Source: Planctomycetaceae bacterium
GTDB taxonomy: Bacteria > Planctomycetota > Planctomycetia > Planctomycetales > Planctomycetaceae
Reading direction: 5' to 3'
DNA: 53,534 nt
NCBI GenBank assembly: GCA_029259845.1
Contig: JAJDEI010000267.1
Coordinates: 1-53,534, forward strand
Shown here: positions 38,334 through 47,468 of the stretch, in pieces
Layout: each line of letters starts with the position of its first letter
How positions within the stretch are numbered: position 1 is the first letter of the stretch
Translations under genes and position numbers: made by a program
The notes under the pieces: model-generated
Told to the model about the DNA's origin: nothing
Databases searched by the model: none
What the model saw: the letters and a program-made list of their open reading frames with translations, nothing else

Positions 38334-38900
38334 TCAGGGGGTCGATAATGGTGGGAAGAGGTCGGTGACGGAGCAGGTAAAGTCGGGGATGACGTCTTCG
38401 CCGGAAAGAATGTCGTCCTCGCGAAGCACGTCCGTGCGGCCATCTTGCCGGGAGATGGACAGCTTGCGTGTCTCCGGGTCAATCACCCAAACCAGCCGTA
38501 CGCCCGCGTTGAGGTACTCGTCCACTTTGGCAGTGACTTCCGAGTACAGGTCATTTGGCGAAATCACTTCGACGGCCAGATCAGGAGCGATGCGGATATG
38601 CCCCTTGGGAATCCGCTCATTCGGCAACCGCCCCCGTCGAATGAACGAAACGTCCGGCTTGCGGACCTTGTTCGGAGCATCGTCGAAACACTGGTAACCG
38701 ACCGCCGCGCCGAAAACCCAACCGATTCGCGGCTGCCTCGTGTCGTCGATCAAGAGATAGCCGAGTTCCAACGCGATCCATTCCGATTCGGCTCCCATTG
38801 CTTTCTCCAGCAGTTGTCCGTCCACCAATTCGCAGAACTTGCCGTCGGGCATCTTGAGCAGGTCGTCCGGCGTGTAGGTGATCGTTTCGGCAGTGCTCAT
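38334..38900 (-). CDS. Uma2-family (DUF820) protein
   Basis: Start ATG at 38900 (MSTAETITYTPDDLLKMPDG); the frame remains open to 39095 but that part is not family-like. The 188-aa product keeps the core CELVDGQLLEKAMGAESEW (about 23-41), KPDVSFIRRGRLP (about 73-85), APDLAVEVISPND (about 98-110) and AGVRLVWVIDPETRKL (about 124-139). Acidic residues of the PD-(D/E)xK pattern (Asp of KPDVSF, Glu of AVEVIS) are present. It is in tandem with the next Uma2 gene (38% or so by eye), probably an old duplication. Confidence 0.85.
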   Translation of the reverse strand: MSTAETITYTPDDLLKMPDGKFCELVDGQLLEKAMGAESEWIALELGYLLIDDTRQPRIGWVFGAAVGYQCFDDAPNKVRKPDVSFIRRGRLPNERIPKGHIRIAPDLAVEVISPNDLYSEVTAKVDEYLNAGVRLVWVIDPETRKLSISRQDGRTDVLREDDILSGEDVIPDFTCSVTDLFPPLSTP

Positions 38901-39152
38901 GATTGAACCCTTCAACTTGCGTGTTTGCGTTCCGTCCGCCAAACAACGGATCGGCTCATCAAGGAAAGCGGAATCCCCGGTGTTGTTCCTTGAAGTGTTC
39001 CCGCGAGCGTGTGACTGCTTCGGCCGAACAAGCACTGCTGAAGCAGTGTCGAATCCGGTTTCAATACCCGTTCTCATCCGGTCGTACAGTGGCACATCGG
39101 TTGTTTTGTCCAGTTTTTTCCTCTGGGGACACTTGCTGAGAGAATCCCCCGA

Positions 39153-39788
39153 TCAGTTGGCCCGTTCGAACCACTTGCTGATGGAAAGCGTGAAACCCGG
39201 CAGCACGGTCCCGCCGTCCAGGTTGTCCGTTTCGTGCAGCGTCGTTCGCTGATCGGGAGCCGTGTACACATCCACCATTCTCGATTCCGGATAGACGTAC
39301 CAGACGAGTTCAACGTCCGAGTTGAAGTACAACTCAGCCTTCGCCTCCATCTCGGCGGTGGTGTTGCTCGCGCTGATGACCTCGACCGCCAGATTGGGCA
39401 CCCAAGGGGCGATCGGCTCGTGCGTCGGCTTGCCGCCCGGCAGACGGTCGTACGACACGAACGCCACGTCCGGATAGCGAATCTGTCCCCGAAAGAACCG
39501 GTGCGGGGAATCCGATCCATGCACGACGCCAAGGTCATGCCCCTGCTCGATGTAGTCGAGAAGAAAGTAGCCGAGCCACATTGCCAGTCGTGATTCGTAT
39601 TGCCCCACCGCTTTCTCCACGAGCACGCCGTCGATCAACTCACAATAGACATTCTGGTCGCACAACGCGATCACGTCGTCCTCGGTCGCCGTTCCCGGGG
39701 GCGGCTGCAACCGAATCCGGTCCGGTGGCACGCCGATCCGGTCGATTAAGTCAGCGACTGTTGTTGGGAGAAGCGTGCCTGTGCTCAT
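39153..39788 (-). CDS. Uma2-family (DUF820) protein, tandem copy
   Basis: Start at ATG 39788 (MSTGTLLPTTVADLIDRIG) is preferred by analogy with the neighbour; an ATG at 39833 and a GTG directly after the radical SAM stop are alternatives. The 211-aa product has CELIDGVLVEKAVGQYESRL (about 49-68), RYPDVAFVSYDRLPGG (about 101-116), VPNLAVEVISASN (about 127-139) and VELVWYVYPESRMVDVY (about 156-172). The PD-(D/E)xK acidic residues are present. It directly follows the HemN/HemW-type gene and is followed by the second Uma2 gene after about 250 bp. Confidence 0.84.
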   Translation of the reverse strand: MSTGTLLPTTVADLIDRIGVPPDRIRLQPPPGTATEDDVIALCDQNVYCELIDGVLVEKAVGQYESRLAMWLGYFLLDYIEQGHDLGVVHGSDSPHRFFRGQIRYPDVAFVSYDRLPGGKPTHEPIAPWVPNLAVEVISASNTTAEMEAKAELYFNSDVELVWYVYPESRMVDVYTAPDQRTTLHETDNLDGGTVLPGFTLSISKWFERAN

Positions 39789-39836
39789 CGGGTCTGCCGT
39801 TTGGAGAGTTCGCTCGACCGTTGGTATGCTCATCAC

Positions 39837-41147
39837 TCAAGTATACCGAACTTCCCGGTGCTGTTCCTCGAAGTATTCCGGCAACAGGCTGTCGATCTGG
39901 AGCAACCCTTTGCGGGTCAGCACGATTTCGTCCGCGTCCACTTCGAGGTAACCGGCCTGCTGCTGGTTCGCAAGAGGTTCCGCAAATTCTTCGAGGGGGT
40001 CGATGCCGAACTTGTGGACGAACGGCTCGACTGCCACGCGGCCTTCTTTCATTTGCAGCACCCATTCGCGAATCAGCCGCTGATGGTCCGTCGGCACCAG
40101 CGCCCGATCGACCGGCAGGGTTCCGCTCGCGACGGCGTTCATGTAGCCCTCGATCTCGGCGTCGTTCTGGTAGTGCACGCCCTGAAAGTGTCCAAATGAG
40201 GAAACGCCGGCCGCGAGGATATCGTGCCCTCGAAACAGGTTGTCGCGGTAGACGAAGTGGTCCGTGTCGCGGTTCCGGACCAGTTCGTTCCCTGAGGAGA
40301 CCTGATATCCGGCGGCGAGAAACCGGTCGATTGCCTCGCTCGCCCAGCGTCGTTTGGTCGGCCAGTCGGCGACCGGCGAGGCAAGTCCCTGCTCCTGAAT
40401 CGCCTTCGAGTAGACCGTGTTATACGGCAGCTCCATCTGATATATCGTGATATTGTCCGGCTCCATGTCGATCGCCTTCTCGACGCAGGCTTGCCAGTTC
40501 TCCTCCGTCTCGCCCACCATGCCGGCAATGAGGTCGATGTTCACCTGTGAGAATCCGACCTGTCGGATCCAGCCGTAGGCCCGCTCGATTTCCGGCGAAA
40601 GGTGGGCGCGACCGTTCTCTTCGAGGATCGCGTCGTTGAAGTTCTCGACCCCCAGCGAGACACGGGTGATGCCGATCTCCTTGAGTGTCTGCACCTTCTC
40701 CAGCGACAGCGTGCCCGGCTCGCACTCGAAGGTCACCTCCTCGGCGTTGTCCCACGAAATCCACTGTCCCAGCCGTTCGCGCAGCAACCGCAACTGGTTG
40801 GAACTGAGGTACGAAGGCGTCCCGCCGCCGAAATACACGAACCGCAGCGGCCGACCGGCGACACCCGGCTTGTCCTTGAGCAGTTGAACCTCGTGGTCGA
40901 GTGTGTCGACATAGTTCTTGATCGTCTCGGCGTTCTGCTGGGTGTACACCCGGAAGTAACAGAACTTGCACCGCTTGCGGCAAAACGGGATGTGCAGATA
41001 CATCCCCAGCGGCACGGACCGGTCCGGCTCGCGGTCCAATGCCTCAAAAAACGACGGCACCGCCTCCTTCGTCCATTGCGAATACGGCGGGTAGTTCGTG
41101 ATGAAGTAGCTGCCGATTTCCGTCGTTGTGCTGACGTCGGTCACCAT
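39837..41147 (-). CDS. HemN/HemW-type radical SAM protein
   Basis: From ATG 41147 ([12 protein letters not shown]) this is a 436-aa protein with [16 protein letters not shown]: Cys56, Cys60, Cys63 form the radical SAM CxxxCxxC site. [19 protein letters not shown] (about 102-120), [19 protein letters not shown] and [11 protein letters not shown] follow the HemN/HemW pattern, with [14 protein letters not shown] (about 205-218) and a HemN C-terminal domain. The fourth Cys of genuine HemN (CxxxCxxCxC) is Phe65, as in HemW-type proteins, so oxidative decarboxylation of coproporphyrinogen is doubtful. Heme trafficking or another radical reaction is possible. The N-terminal [15 protein letters not shown] region is unusual. 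A ferrochelatase lies 1.6 kb away on the other strand. Confidence 0.82.
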   Translation of the reverse strand: MVTDVSTTTEIGSYFITNYPPYSQWTKEAVPSFFEALDREPDRSVPLGMYLHIPFCRKRCKFCYFRVYTQQNAETIKNYVDTLDHEVQLLKDKPGVAGRPLRFVYFGGGTPSYLSSNQLRLLRERLGQWISWDNAEEVTFECEPGTLSLEKVQTLKEIGITRVSLGVENFNDAILEENGRAHLSPEIERAYGWIRQVGFSQVNIDLIAGMVGETEENWQACVEKAIDMEPDNITIYQMELPYNTVYSKAIQEQGLASPVADWPTKRRWASEAIDRFLAAGYQVSSGNELVRNRDTDHFVYRDNLFRGHDILAAGVSSFGHFQGVHYQNDAEIEGYMNAVASGTLPVDRALVPTDHQRLIREWVLQMKEGRVAVEPFVHKFGIDPLEEFAEPLANQQQAGYLEVDADEIVLTRKGLLQIDSLLPEYFEEQHREVRYT

Positions 41148-41405
41148 GGAACTGCTTTCTTGGGGAGAGTTCGCATCTTGTCGAGTCAATCAAGCTCGAG
41201 CCCCATTATTCTCGATTCGAGCGCCCGAGGCAAAGAGCAGCCCGGATTTTGCCAAGGGGCCCTCGTTTTTGGGCGGGTCAACCAACACCGCCGACGCGCC
41301 AACTCCCTGCAGAGCAGCAACTTGGCGCCCTCACGCCCCGGTTCCCCCACCACTCCGCCACGCTCTCACCCCTTTGCTCTTTCACCCCATCACCCGGCGG
41401 TTCAA

Positions 41406-42632
41406 TCACCTGGTCGAAATGACAACCGCCGATCGCCGCTGAACCGGCCGACCGCCGAGGACCGCCGGCGACGTCGGGACAATCCGGCACGAGCGGGACA
41501 AACCCGTTTCAGTGCCTGCAAGACCGTCGCACGCGCGACCGTGACACCACGTTCCCTGTTCTCCAGGATCAAGCAGGCGACGGAGCCCGAGGCTCAGACG
41601 CCCCATCGTCCAGCGGGCATTGATATCCTGGATCGGTCGAAGATGAATGTCCCCGGCCGCGTCGCAGTACCGCAACGAATCGACGCCCAGCGGGCCGAAG
41701 TAACCGGATCGCTGAAGAGCCGTCGCGACGTCCTGAGCCGCCGCGACCGCGCCCTGCCAGTGCGGCTCGTCGTCGAGCGTGGGGGCGAACTCGTTACCCT
41801 CGTACCGACCGGCGATGTCGGTGAGCAGCCGCGTAACACCCTCAATGCGCGGCTCGCCGATCCGCGGCACGGTCAACTGCACGCCGACTTCATCCACACG
41901 CTCCACCCACGGCTCGATAAACAGGGCGTGACCCGCCCCGAGCCGCCGTGCGGCCCACCGCTGGAGCGCGTCACGGTCGAATTCGTCACGGTCGGAGGCG
42001 TCACGGTCGGAGGCACGCCGGTCTGCCACTTCGCCGTCCTCCGCGTGACGGTCCCTCCGACGGTCTCTCTGATGGCCCCGTGGACGACCCGGGGGGCGAC
42101 CGACCCGGTGCAGAAACCGTTCCCGTGACGAGTTGCTGAACTCGGCCTTCACCACCCAGCCGGTCCCCGCAGGCGGCAATCGGCCGATCACTGCGAACAG
42201 TTCGGCGACCGACTCCGCCATCGCCGCTCCCGCCAAAGCGGTGCCCGCGTCCTGTTCCCACCGATGAGAGAAGCGACGCGAATTCGCCATGCGGACGGAC
42301 TCTAACGGCGGAGCATTCACGGTTGCTCCGACGGAACGTCCCCAGCGAACCACCCCCTCCGTCCATCCCCACGGAACGAGTTCCAGGCCGGTTGGGACCT
42401 CGGCTGACCGCGAGACGGGACGGACGCCCGGGAATCCGTGCTGCTGCAACTGCTCGAAGTAACGGGGATCGATCGGCTCCGGACACCAAATCATATCCCC
42501 CGTCTCAGCTGCGGCGACCCAGACCGGCGCCAACTCCGCCACAACGCGCCTCAGCGAGGACGGTGACTGACCGCTCCGCCCGGCGGCGAGGGTGCTCTCA
42601 AAGTCGAAGTTGCCAACAAATAGTCGAGGCAT
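41406..42632 (-). CDS. ATP-grasp-like protein, planctomycete type
   Basis: The ATG at 42632 (MPRLFVGNFDFESTLAAGRS) starts a 408-aa protein; the longer frame to 42866 is antisense to the ferrochelatase gene. N-terminal half: VVAELAPVWVAAAETGDMIW (about 28-47) and CPEPIDPRYFEQLQQHGFPG. Second half: WVVKAEFSNSSRERF (lysine as in ATP-grasp), ALFIEPWVERVDEVGVQLTV and GYFGPLGVDSLRY, then LRPIQDINARWTMGRLSLGL, which resembles the Asn/Arg end of ATP-grasp active sites. Function unknown. Residues about 182-220 are an Arg/Asp-rich insert partly built from 15-bp units. The last ~45 residues are unrelated to the core. It is divergent from the ferrochelatase (133-bp shared upstream region). Confidence 0.55.
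   Translation of the reverse strand: MPRLFVGNFDFESTLAAGRSGQSPSSLRRVVAELAPVWVAAAETGDMIWCPEPIDPRYFEQLQQHGFPGVRPVSRSAEVPTGLELVPWGWTEGVVRWGRSVGATVNAPPLESVRMANSRRFSHRWEQDAGTALAGAAMAESVAELFAVIGRLPPAGTGWVVKAEFSNSSRERFLHRVGRPPGRPRGHQRDRRRDRHAEDGEVADRRASDRDASDRDEFDRDALQRWAARRLGAGHALFIEPWVERVDEVGVQLTVPRIGEPRIEGVTRLLTDIAGRYEGNEFAPTLDDEPHWQGAVAAAQDVATALQRSGYFGPLGVDSLRYCDAAGDIHLRPIQDINARWTMGRLSLGLRRLLDPGEQGTWCHGRACDGLAGTETGLSRSCRIVPTSPAVLGGRPVQRRSAVVISTR
41971..42015. repeat. 15-bp minisatellite, three units, in the ATP-grasp-like gene
   Basis: Units TCACGGTCGAATTCG (41971-41985), TCACGGTCGGAGGCG (41986-42000) and TCACGGTCGGAGGCA (42001-42015) encode the ASDRDASDRDEFDRD segment on the minus strand. Confidence 0.8.
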
Positions 42633-42765
42633 CGTTTTTTCTCTTGATTTGCTGTGAGATTCTCCGAAGATTGAGGAGCTGCCACAACCACTTGCCGCGA
42701 ATCCGATAACGAGTGCAAGTGAACGCTTTCGCCTGCAGCACCATTTCTGCACGGAGGGCCGATCC

Positions 42766-43809
42766 GTGAACAATCCGTATGATGCGATTCTCCTTGTCGG
42801 TTTTGGCGGGCCGGAAGGACGGGATGAAGTCATTCCGTTTCTCGAAAACGTTCTGCGAGGCCGCAACGTCCCGCGCGAACGGTTGCTCGAAGTCGCCCGG
42901 CATTATGACCGCTTTGGCGGTGTGAGTCCGATCAATCAGCAGGTTCGCGACCTCATCAAGGTGCTGGAACCGGAATTGAGAGATCATTCCGTCACTCTGC
43001 CGGTCTATTGGGGAAACCGCAACTGGCACCCGCTGCTGGCGGACACGCTGGGTGACATGGCCAACAATGGGATTCGCCGCGCGTTGGCCGTTGTGCTCTC
43101 GGCGTACAGTTCGTATTCCGGCTGTCGGCAATATCAGGAGGACATCTCGCGGGCGCGGGAGGCGGTTGGTGATCGCGCGCCGGCGGTCGATATGGTGCGG
43201 GTCTTTTACAATCATCCCGATTTCATCGCCGCCAATGCGGACCGCGTGCAAGTGGCCATTGATCAGATCCCCGCCTCTGAACACGGGGGGCTGCACCTGG
43301 TATTCACAGCGCACAGCATCCCGCAAGTGATGGCCGATCGCTGCGACTATGTCCAGCAGTTAACCGAAACCTGCCGTTTGGTTGCCCAAGCGGTCGGCAT
43401 CGGACCCGACCGGTGGACGCTCGTGTATCAGAGCCGCAGCGGCCGCCCCCAGGACCCGTGGCTGGAGCCGGACATCTGTGATCACCTGCAATCGTTGGCA
43501 ACGCAGCACCCCGCCGCCGTCGTGGTGCACCCCGTTGGATTCCTGTCGGACCACATTGAAGTCCTCTACGATCTCGACGACGAAGCCGGCAACGTCGCCA
43601 AACACGTCGGATTGCCGATGCTGCGGTCGGCGACAGTGGGAACGCACCCCCTCTTCGTGACCATGCTCCGCAAGCTGATCCAGGAGCGGCTCGACGAAAC
43701 GGTCGCCAAAGAAGCCATCGGCCAGTTCGGGCCGAATCACGATGTTTGCCCCGACGATTGCTGCCCATCGCTCATGCTCTGCCGTGCGCCGACGCCGGTG
43801 GTGCGCTGA
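42766..43809 (+). CDS. hemH: Ferrochelatase (coproporphyrin type)
   Basis: A 347-aa protein that inserts Fe2+ into a porphyrin in heme synthesis. Features: LLVGFGGPEGRDEVIPFLEN (about 9-28), RHYDRFGGVSPINQQ, FTAHSIP with catalytic His183, VYQSRSGRPQDPWLEPDI (about 222-239) and HPVGFLSDHIEVLYDLDDEA, which carries the conserved Glu. The C-terminus has CPDDCCPSLMLC (Cys328, 332, 333, 339), compatible with the [2Fe-2S] site of actinobacterial-type enzymes. Overall it resembles coproporphyrin ferrochelatases (CpfC) more than gammaproteobacterial HemH, so the symbol is used broadly. Start: GTG with GGAGGG 8 nt upstream. It is divergent from the ATP-grasp-like gene. Confidence 0.93.
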   Translation: MNNPYDAILLVGFGGPEGRDEVIPFLENVLRGRNVPRERLLEVARHYDRFGGVSPINQQVRDLIKVLEPELRDHSVTLPVYWGNRNWHPLLADTLGDMANNGIRRALAVVLSAYSSYSGCRQYQEDISRAREAVGDRAPAVDMVRVFYNHPDFIAANADRVQVAIDQIPASEHGGLHLVFTAHSIPQVMADRCDYVQQLTETCRLVAQAVGIGPDRWTLVYQSRSGRPQDPWLEPDICDHLQSLATQHPAAVVVHPVGFLSDHIEVLYDLDDEAGNVAKHVGLPMLRSATVGTHPLFVTMLRKLIQERLDETVAKEAIGQFGPNHDVCPDDCCPSLMLCRAPTPVVR

Positions 43810-43838
43810 TCGCCCCCCCAATCCACGGTGCCCCAATC

Positions 43839-43864
43839 TCAGAGCCCGGAGCGTTAGCGACGGG
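43839..43864 (-). repeat. Dispersed 26-bp repeat, copy 3
   Basis: Plus-strand reading TCAGAGCCCGGAGCGTTAGC, then GACGGG; an exact reverse complement of copy 4 at 50551-50576. It is 30 bp past the ferrochelatase stop. Confidence 0.75.
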
Positions 43865-44051
43865 CCGCCGCACGCCGCGAGTTCGTGAGCCCTGATGCGC
43901 CCGGGAATCGACGGCCATGCATGCTGTCGGAGGCGCGCGATCCGCTCCCAATCCTCCGACCGGCGCACTGCTGACCGTGAGACATTGCGTGCCTTTGGCG
44001 GGGGGCCTAGAATCGAGTGAGGCCAGAGCACATTCCTTCAAAGTACCGTCG

Positions 44052-44537
44052 ATGAATTTTCAAGACAGGCTCGAACGGGCGATCGAACGCGGCAGCCAAC
44101 AGGCCGATGCCCGGCTGCGGGCAGAAGCGGAGAAATCGCTCTCTGAAGAAGAGTTGCGGAGCCTGCATTCCAAGTATCGGCTTGAGTTCTCGGAACACAT
44201 CGAAGGTTGCCTCAAGATGCTCGCCGACCGCTTTCCCGGCTTCGAGTATCACTCGATCCTCAACGAAAATGGCTGGGGGGCCAGCATCAGCCGCGATGAC
44301 CTTCAATTGCAGCGTGGCGGGGACAGCAGTTCCGTCTATAGCCGATTGGAGATGACCATCAGCCCTCTGGGGAATGCCCCCATCGTGGAACTCGTCGGCA
44401 AGGCGACGATTCGGAATAAAGAGATCTTCAGCCGCGCACACTATCAGCGGCTCGAACAAATCGATCCGGAATCCTTTCGCGACATGATCGACCTGTGGGT
44501 GCTGGAGTTCACCGAGCAGTTCGCGGCCGCTAAGTGA
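44052..44537 (+). CDS. Conserved-looking 161-aa protein, function unknown
   Basis: Start ATG at 44052 (MNFQDRLERAIERGSQQADA); the frame open from 43917 runs through low-complexity upstream sequence. The N-terminal ~45 residues are charged and helical with heptad-like spacing (coiled coil), then LHSKYRLEFSEHIEGCLKML and DRFPGFEYHSILNENGWGAS, a beta-rich middle (LQLQRGGDSSSVYSRLEMTI) and a C-terminal helix rich in acidic residues (DPESFRDMIDLWVLEFTEQF). No signal peptide or membrane helix. I do not recognise a family. It is convergent with the isomerase gene and stands alone. Confidence 0.7.
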   Translation: MNFQDRLERAIERGSQQADARLRAEAEKSLSEEELRSLHSKYRLEFSEHIEGCLKMLADRFPGFEYHSILNENGWGASISRDDLQLQRGGDSSSVYSRLEMTISPLGNAPIVELVGKATIRNKEIFSRAHYQRLEQIDPESFRDMIDLWVLEFTEQFAAAK

Positions 44538-44661
44538 TCACGCGAGTCCTGTTGGGGCCGGCCTCCGTCGCTCCGGCATCGGTTGCACCATGCTTCGGCT
44601 CGACAGTCTTGGCCGTACCGACCCTGTGACCGGCCAGCGGCTTCGCGCACCGACGGGCAGT

Positions 44662-45663
44662 TCAGTCTCCGAACGCTGCATCGAACGCGCGGCCTGAGGG
44701 AGCAAAGTCGACGTTCTTACAGAACTGGGCCGCCTCGGCCGCCCCGGCTTCGCGGTCCATCCCCGAGTCTTCCCATTCGACCGACAAGGGCATGTCCTGG
44801 GGATACCCGGCGGCGTTGAGGGCCCGGATGATCTCCTCGAAACGGACTCCGCCCCGTCCCACGCTGCGGAAATCCCAGCCGCGTCGCGGGTCGCCGAACG
44901 GAAGATGGCTCGCCAGAATTCCGGTCTTCCCGTTGAGCGTTACCGCCGCATCCTTCATGTGCACATGGTAGATGCGGTCCGGAAACGCGCGGATAAACTC
45001 GACCGGATCGACCCCCTGCCAGATGAGGTGGCTGGGATCGAAATTGAACCCAAATTCGTCGCGATGGTCGAGTGCTTCGAGCGCCAACTCCGCGGAGTAG
45101 ATGTCAAAGGCAATCTCCGTGGGGTGAACTTCCAATGCGAACTTGATGCCGCACTCCTGAAAAACGTCGAGGATCGGATTCCAGAGATCCGCCAGGAGCT
45201 TATAGCCGGCGTCAATCATTGACCGCGGGACCGGCGGAAAGTCGTAAATCAGATGCCAGATACTGCTGCCGGTGAATCCGTTCACAACCCCAATGCCCAG
45301 TTTTTGGGCCGCGCGGGCGGTGTTTTTCATCTCCTCGACAGCGCGCTCCCGCACTCCGGCGGGGTCGCCGTCCCCCCATACGTACTCCGGGACGATGGCC
45401 TTGTGCCGCTCGTCGATCGTGTCCAGCACCGCCTGCCCGACGAGATGGTTGGAGATGGCGAACAGCTTCAGGTCGTGCCGTTCGAGCAAGTCCCGCTTCT
45501 TCGCGCAGTAGGTGTCGTCCGCCAACGCCTTGTCAACTTCAAAGTGATCGCCCCAGCAGGCCAACTCGACGCCGTCATACCCAAAATCGCGGGCCTTCTT
45601 GCACAATTCCTCAAGGGACAAATCGGCCCACTGGCCGGTAAACAGGGTGACAGGGCGTCCCAT
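44662..45663 (-). CDS. Sugar phosphate isomerase/epimerase-family TIM barrel
   Basis: This 333-aa xylose-isomerase-like TIM barrel has [15 protein letters not shown] (about 32-46), [20 protein letters not shown] (Glu ligand, about 173-192), [19 protein letters not shown] (Asp and His, about 205-223), [14 protein letters not shown] (His, about 232-245) and [12 protein letters not shown] (Glu). These are the usual divalent-metal ligands of the AP endonuclease 2 superfamily. The close [20 protein letters not shown] segment is typical of the planctomycete and Bacteroidetes group. These enzymes isomerise or epimerise keto-sugars or inositols; the substrate is not assigned. No signal peptide, so cytoplasmic. 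Start at 45663 ([20 protein letters not shown]) fits the family N-terminus. Confidence 0.87.
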   Translation of the reverse strand: MGRPVTLFTGQWADLSLEELCKKARDFGYDGVELACWGDHFEVDKALADDTYCAKKRDLLERHDLKLFAISNHLVGQAVLDTIDERHKAIVPEYVWGDGDPAGVRERAVEEMKNTARAAQKLGIGVVNGFTGSSIWHLIYDFPPVPRSMIDAGYKLLADLWNPILDVFQECGIKFALEVHPTEIAFDIYSAELALEALDHRDEFGFNFDPSHLIWQGVDPVEFIRAFPDRIYHVHMKDAAVTLNGKTGILASHLPFGDPRRGWDFRSVGRGGVRFEEIIRALNAAGYPQDMPLSVEWEDSGMDREAGAAEAAQFCKNVDFAPSGRAFDAAFGD

Positions 45664-45908
45664 ATGACAGATCCTTCAGCAGGTCGAGTGGAGACGGAGG
45701 ACAACCGAGCCGCTACGTTTGCGACGCAGCGGCTTCCGGGAAGAGGTCCCAACCTACAGGAGATGAAACACGATTTCAACGATCGGAACGCCACTCAGGG
45801 ATTGAAGCGATCCTCGTCTCTCTCTTGAGTTGCCCACACGGCCAACCGCATGTTGACGCTTGAGTTCCCCATTTTCCAAACGGAATCTGGTGAAGCAGGC
45901 GACGCCAC
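45664..45908. other. Intergenic region with small hairpin
   Basis: AGCCGCT (45708-45714) pairs with AGCGGCT (45728-45734) across a 13-nt loop. It is downstream of the M28 gene stop on the minus strand and could end its transcript, but no T-run is present. No gene was seen. Confidence 0.4.
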
Positions 45909-47294
45909 TCACATCGTGCGAAACACCGTCCCCCGCTCGTCTTCGATCCGTTGCTCAATCTCACCGACGTCCAAGCGATTCTCCGGCCACTCCTCCGGTG
46001 GCACGAACGAAAGCCGCAGCAGGAGACGCGCGAGAAAGCCCGCGTATTCCTTGAGCGGGCGGATGCGAAGCTTGTCCGGCGTGTCGGCAGCCGTGTGTCC
46101 AAAGCCCGTATCTGGATGACGTCCCTCGAACCGCCATCGCCACAAAATGGCCGAAGGAATTCCGGCGCGCGAGAATGGAAACATGTCACCGGATGCATCC
46201 AGTTGCGACAGCACATGACAGGCGAGGCCTTCGTTCATCGTGTCGAGTTGGTGCTGCATAAATGGCCGCAATTCCGGAAACTGCAACACGACCCCTTTCA
46301 TGCTGCCTGTTGCCAGTTCGTCGAGATTGATCATCAGTCGCGGTTTGGGGTCCGGACCGTAATGCTTGGAAACGAACGCCGCTGAACCCTGCAGCCCCTG
46401 TTCCTCGGCACCGAACGAAGCGAAGCGGATCGTGCGGGCCGGTGCGACGCCGGTCTCACGAGTCAGGAGAGCCAATAGCCGCGCCGTTTCCAAAAGGACA
46501 GCGACGCCGGCTCCGTTATCGTTGGCCCCGAACGAGTCTGTCGTCGTGTCGTGGTGGGCGGCGAGGACGAGCGTTTCTTGCGGCCAGATGCTGCCTGTCA
46601 GGTCGCCGACAACATTCCAAGACGTCCCGGACAAGAACGTCGCGTCCACGTTGAGCGTCACGGTGGTTCCTTCGGAGAGGCACCTTCGCAGCTTCGCTCC
46701 GTCTTCGCGTGAGGTCTGCGCGACCGGCAATGGAACCGCGCACGGCGGATTATCACGCCAGTCACTGGCCGAGAAGTCGGACAGTCGCCGCCCGCCGACG
46801 GCTGCGGGCGTGATCGCCGCTCGCACACCGGCTGTTGCGAGGTCTCTCAGCCTCAAATGAAACGTCCGCGGCTCCGAGAACGGCTCAAAGCCCGAATCGG
46901 CCAGAACAATCGCGCCGTTGAGACGGTCTGCGGGAATCGCATCCAGTTCGTGTGGCATCCCCCAGCCGACATCCTCAAGCGGCCCGCTGACCGCAGTCGC
47001 AGGGCAGAACAGGCAGGGACGCACATCAAGGCTCACGCCGTTTCCGCCAACAACCATGATCGACGAACGCCCGCTCTCCCATGTCTGCAATCCAAACTCC
47101 TCGACTTCCGGACCACTCAGTTCGACCGCCCGAAACTGGTCGGCAACATATTCAGCGGCAAGGCGTTCCCGATCCGACCCTGCCCAGCGGACTCCAATGT
47201 CATCACACAGCCGTCCCACATGGATCGCAATCTCCGATCCGACCCACGCATGCCCCATCAGCCGGCGGTCGGCGTCGTCCCAGTCAGGTGCCAT
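45909..47294 (-). CDS. M28-family zinc metallopeptidase
   Basis: ATG at 47294 (MAPDWDDADRRLMGHAWVGS) starts a 461-aa protein; the frame to 47369 lacks features. The peptidase domain has LVLAAHHDTTTDSFGANDNG (the HxD and D zinc ligands, about 245-264), FASFGAEEQGLQGS (the general-base and ligand Glu pair) and GHTAADTPDKLRI (last His). A PA-like insert (about 90-215; GPLEDVGWGMP, GAIVLADSG, AGVRAAITPAAVGG) sits before the catalytic core, as in M28 aminopeptidases. M28 enzymes remove N-terminal or C-terminal residues. No signal peptide is obvious, so cytoplasmic or exported by an unrecognised route. It is divergent from the secreted propeller gene. Confidence 0.85.
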   Translation of the reverse strand: MAPDWDDADRRLMGHAWVGSEIAIHVGRLCDDIGVRWAGSDRERLAAEYVADQFRAVELSGPEVEEFGLQTWESGRSSIMVVGGNGVSLDVRPCLFCPATAVSGPLEDVGWGMPHELDAIPADRLNGAIVLADSGFEPFSEPRTFHLRLRDLATAGVRAAITPAAVGGRRLSDFSASDWRDNPPCAVPLPVAQTSREDGAKLRRCLSEGTTVTLNVDATFLSGTSWNVVGDLTGSIWPQETLVLAAHHDTTTDSFGANDNGAGVAVLLETARLLALLTRETGVAPARTIRFASFGAEEQGLQGSAAFVSKHYGPDPKPRLMINLDELATGSMKGVVLQFPELRPFMQHQLDTMNEGLACHVLSQLDASGDMFPFSRAGIPSAILWRWRFEGRHPDTGFGHTAADTPDKLRIRPLKEYAGFLARLLLRLSFVPPEEWPENRLDVGEIEQRIEDERGTVFRTM

Positions 47295-47468
47295 TCGAGG
47301 ATCCCTTGTGATTGTCCCGCACGACCAGTTCCATCGAACCCGGTCCGATGTTGCAAACAGCAGGGTCATTCATGATGGTGTGTGTCTCTTCTTCCGTGGC
47401 ACAGATTCGGCGTCATGCGGGTGGCGTTACGTGAGAGACATCCTTGGAGCAGAACTGGAGTATGGCCA

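Noticed and set aside
41971..42015. Short direct repeats considered as a CRISPR array
   Set aside because: The units are contiguous 15-mers in frame within a gene, without spacers; no cas genes are in the window.
40602..42128. 508-aa plus-strand open frame across the radical SAM and ATP-grasp-like genes
   Set aside because: Spans an intergenic region and two opposite-strand genes with low-complexity sequence; no motif.
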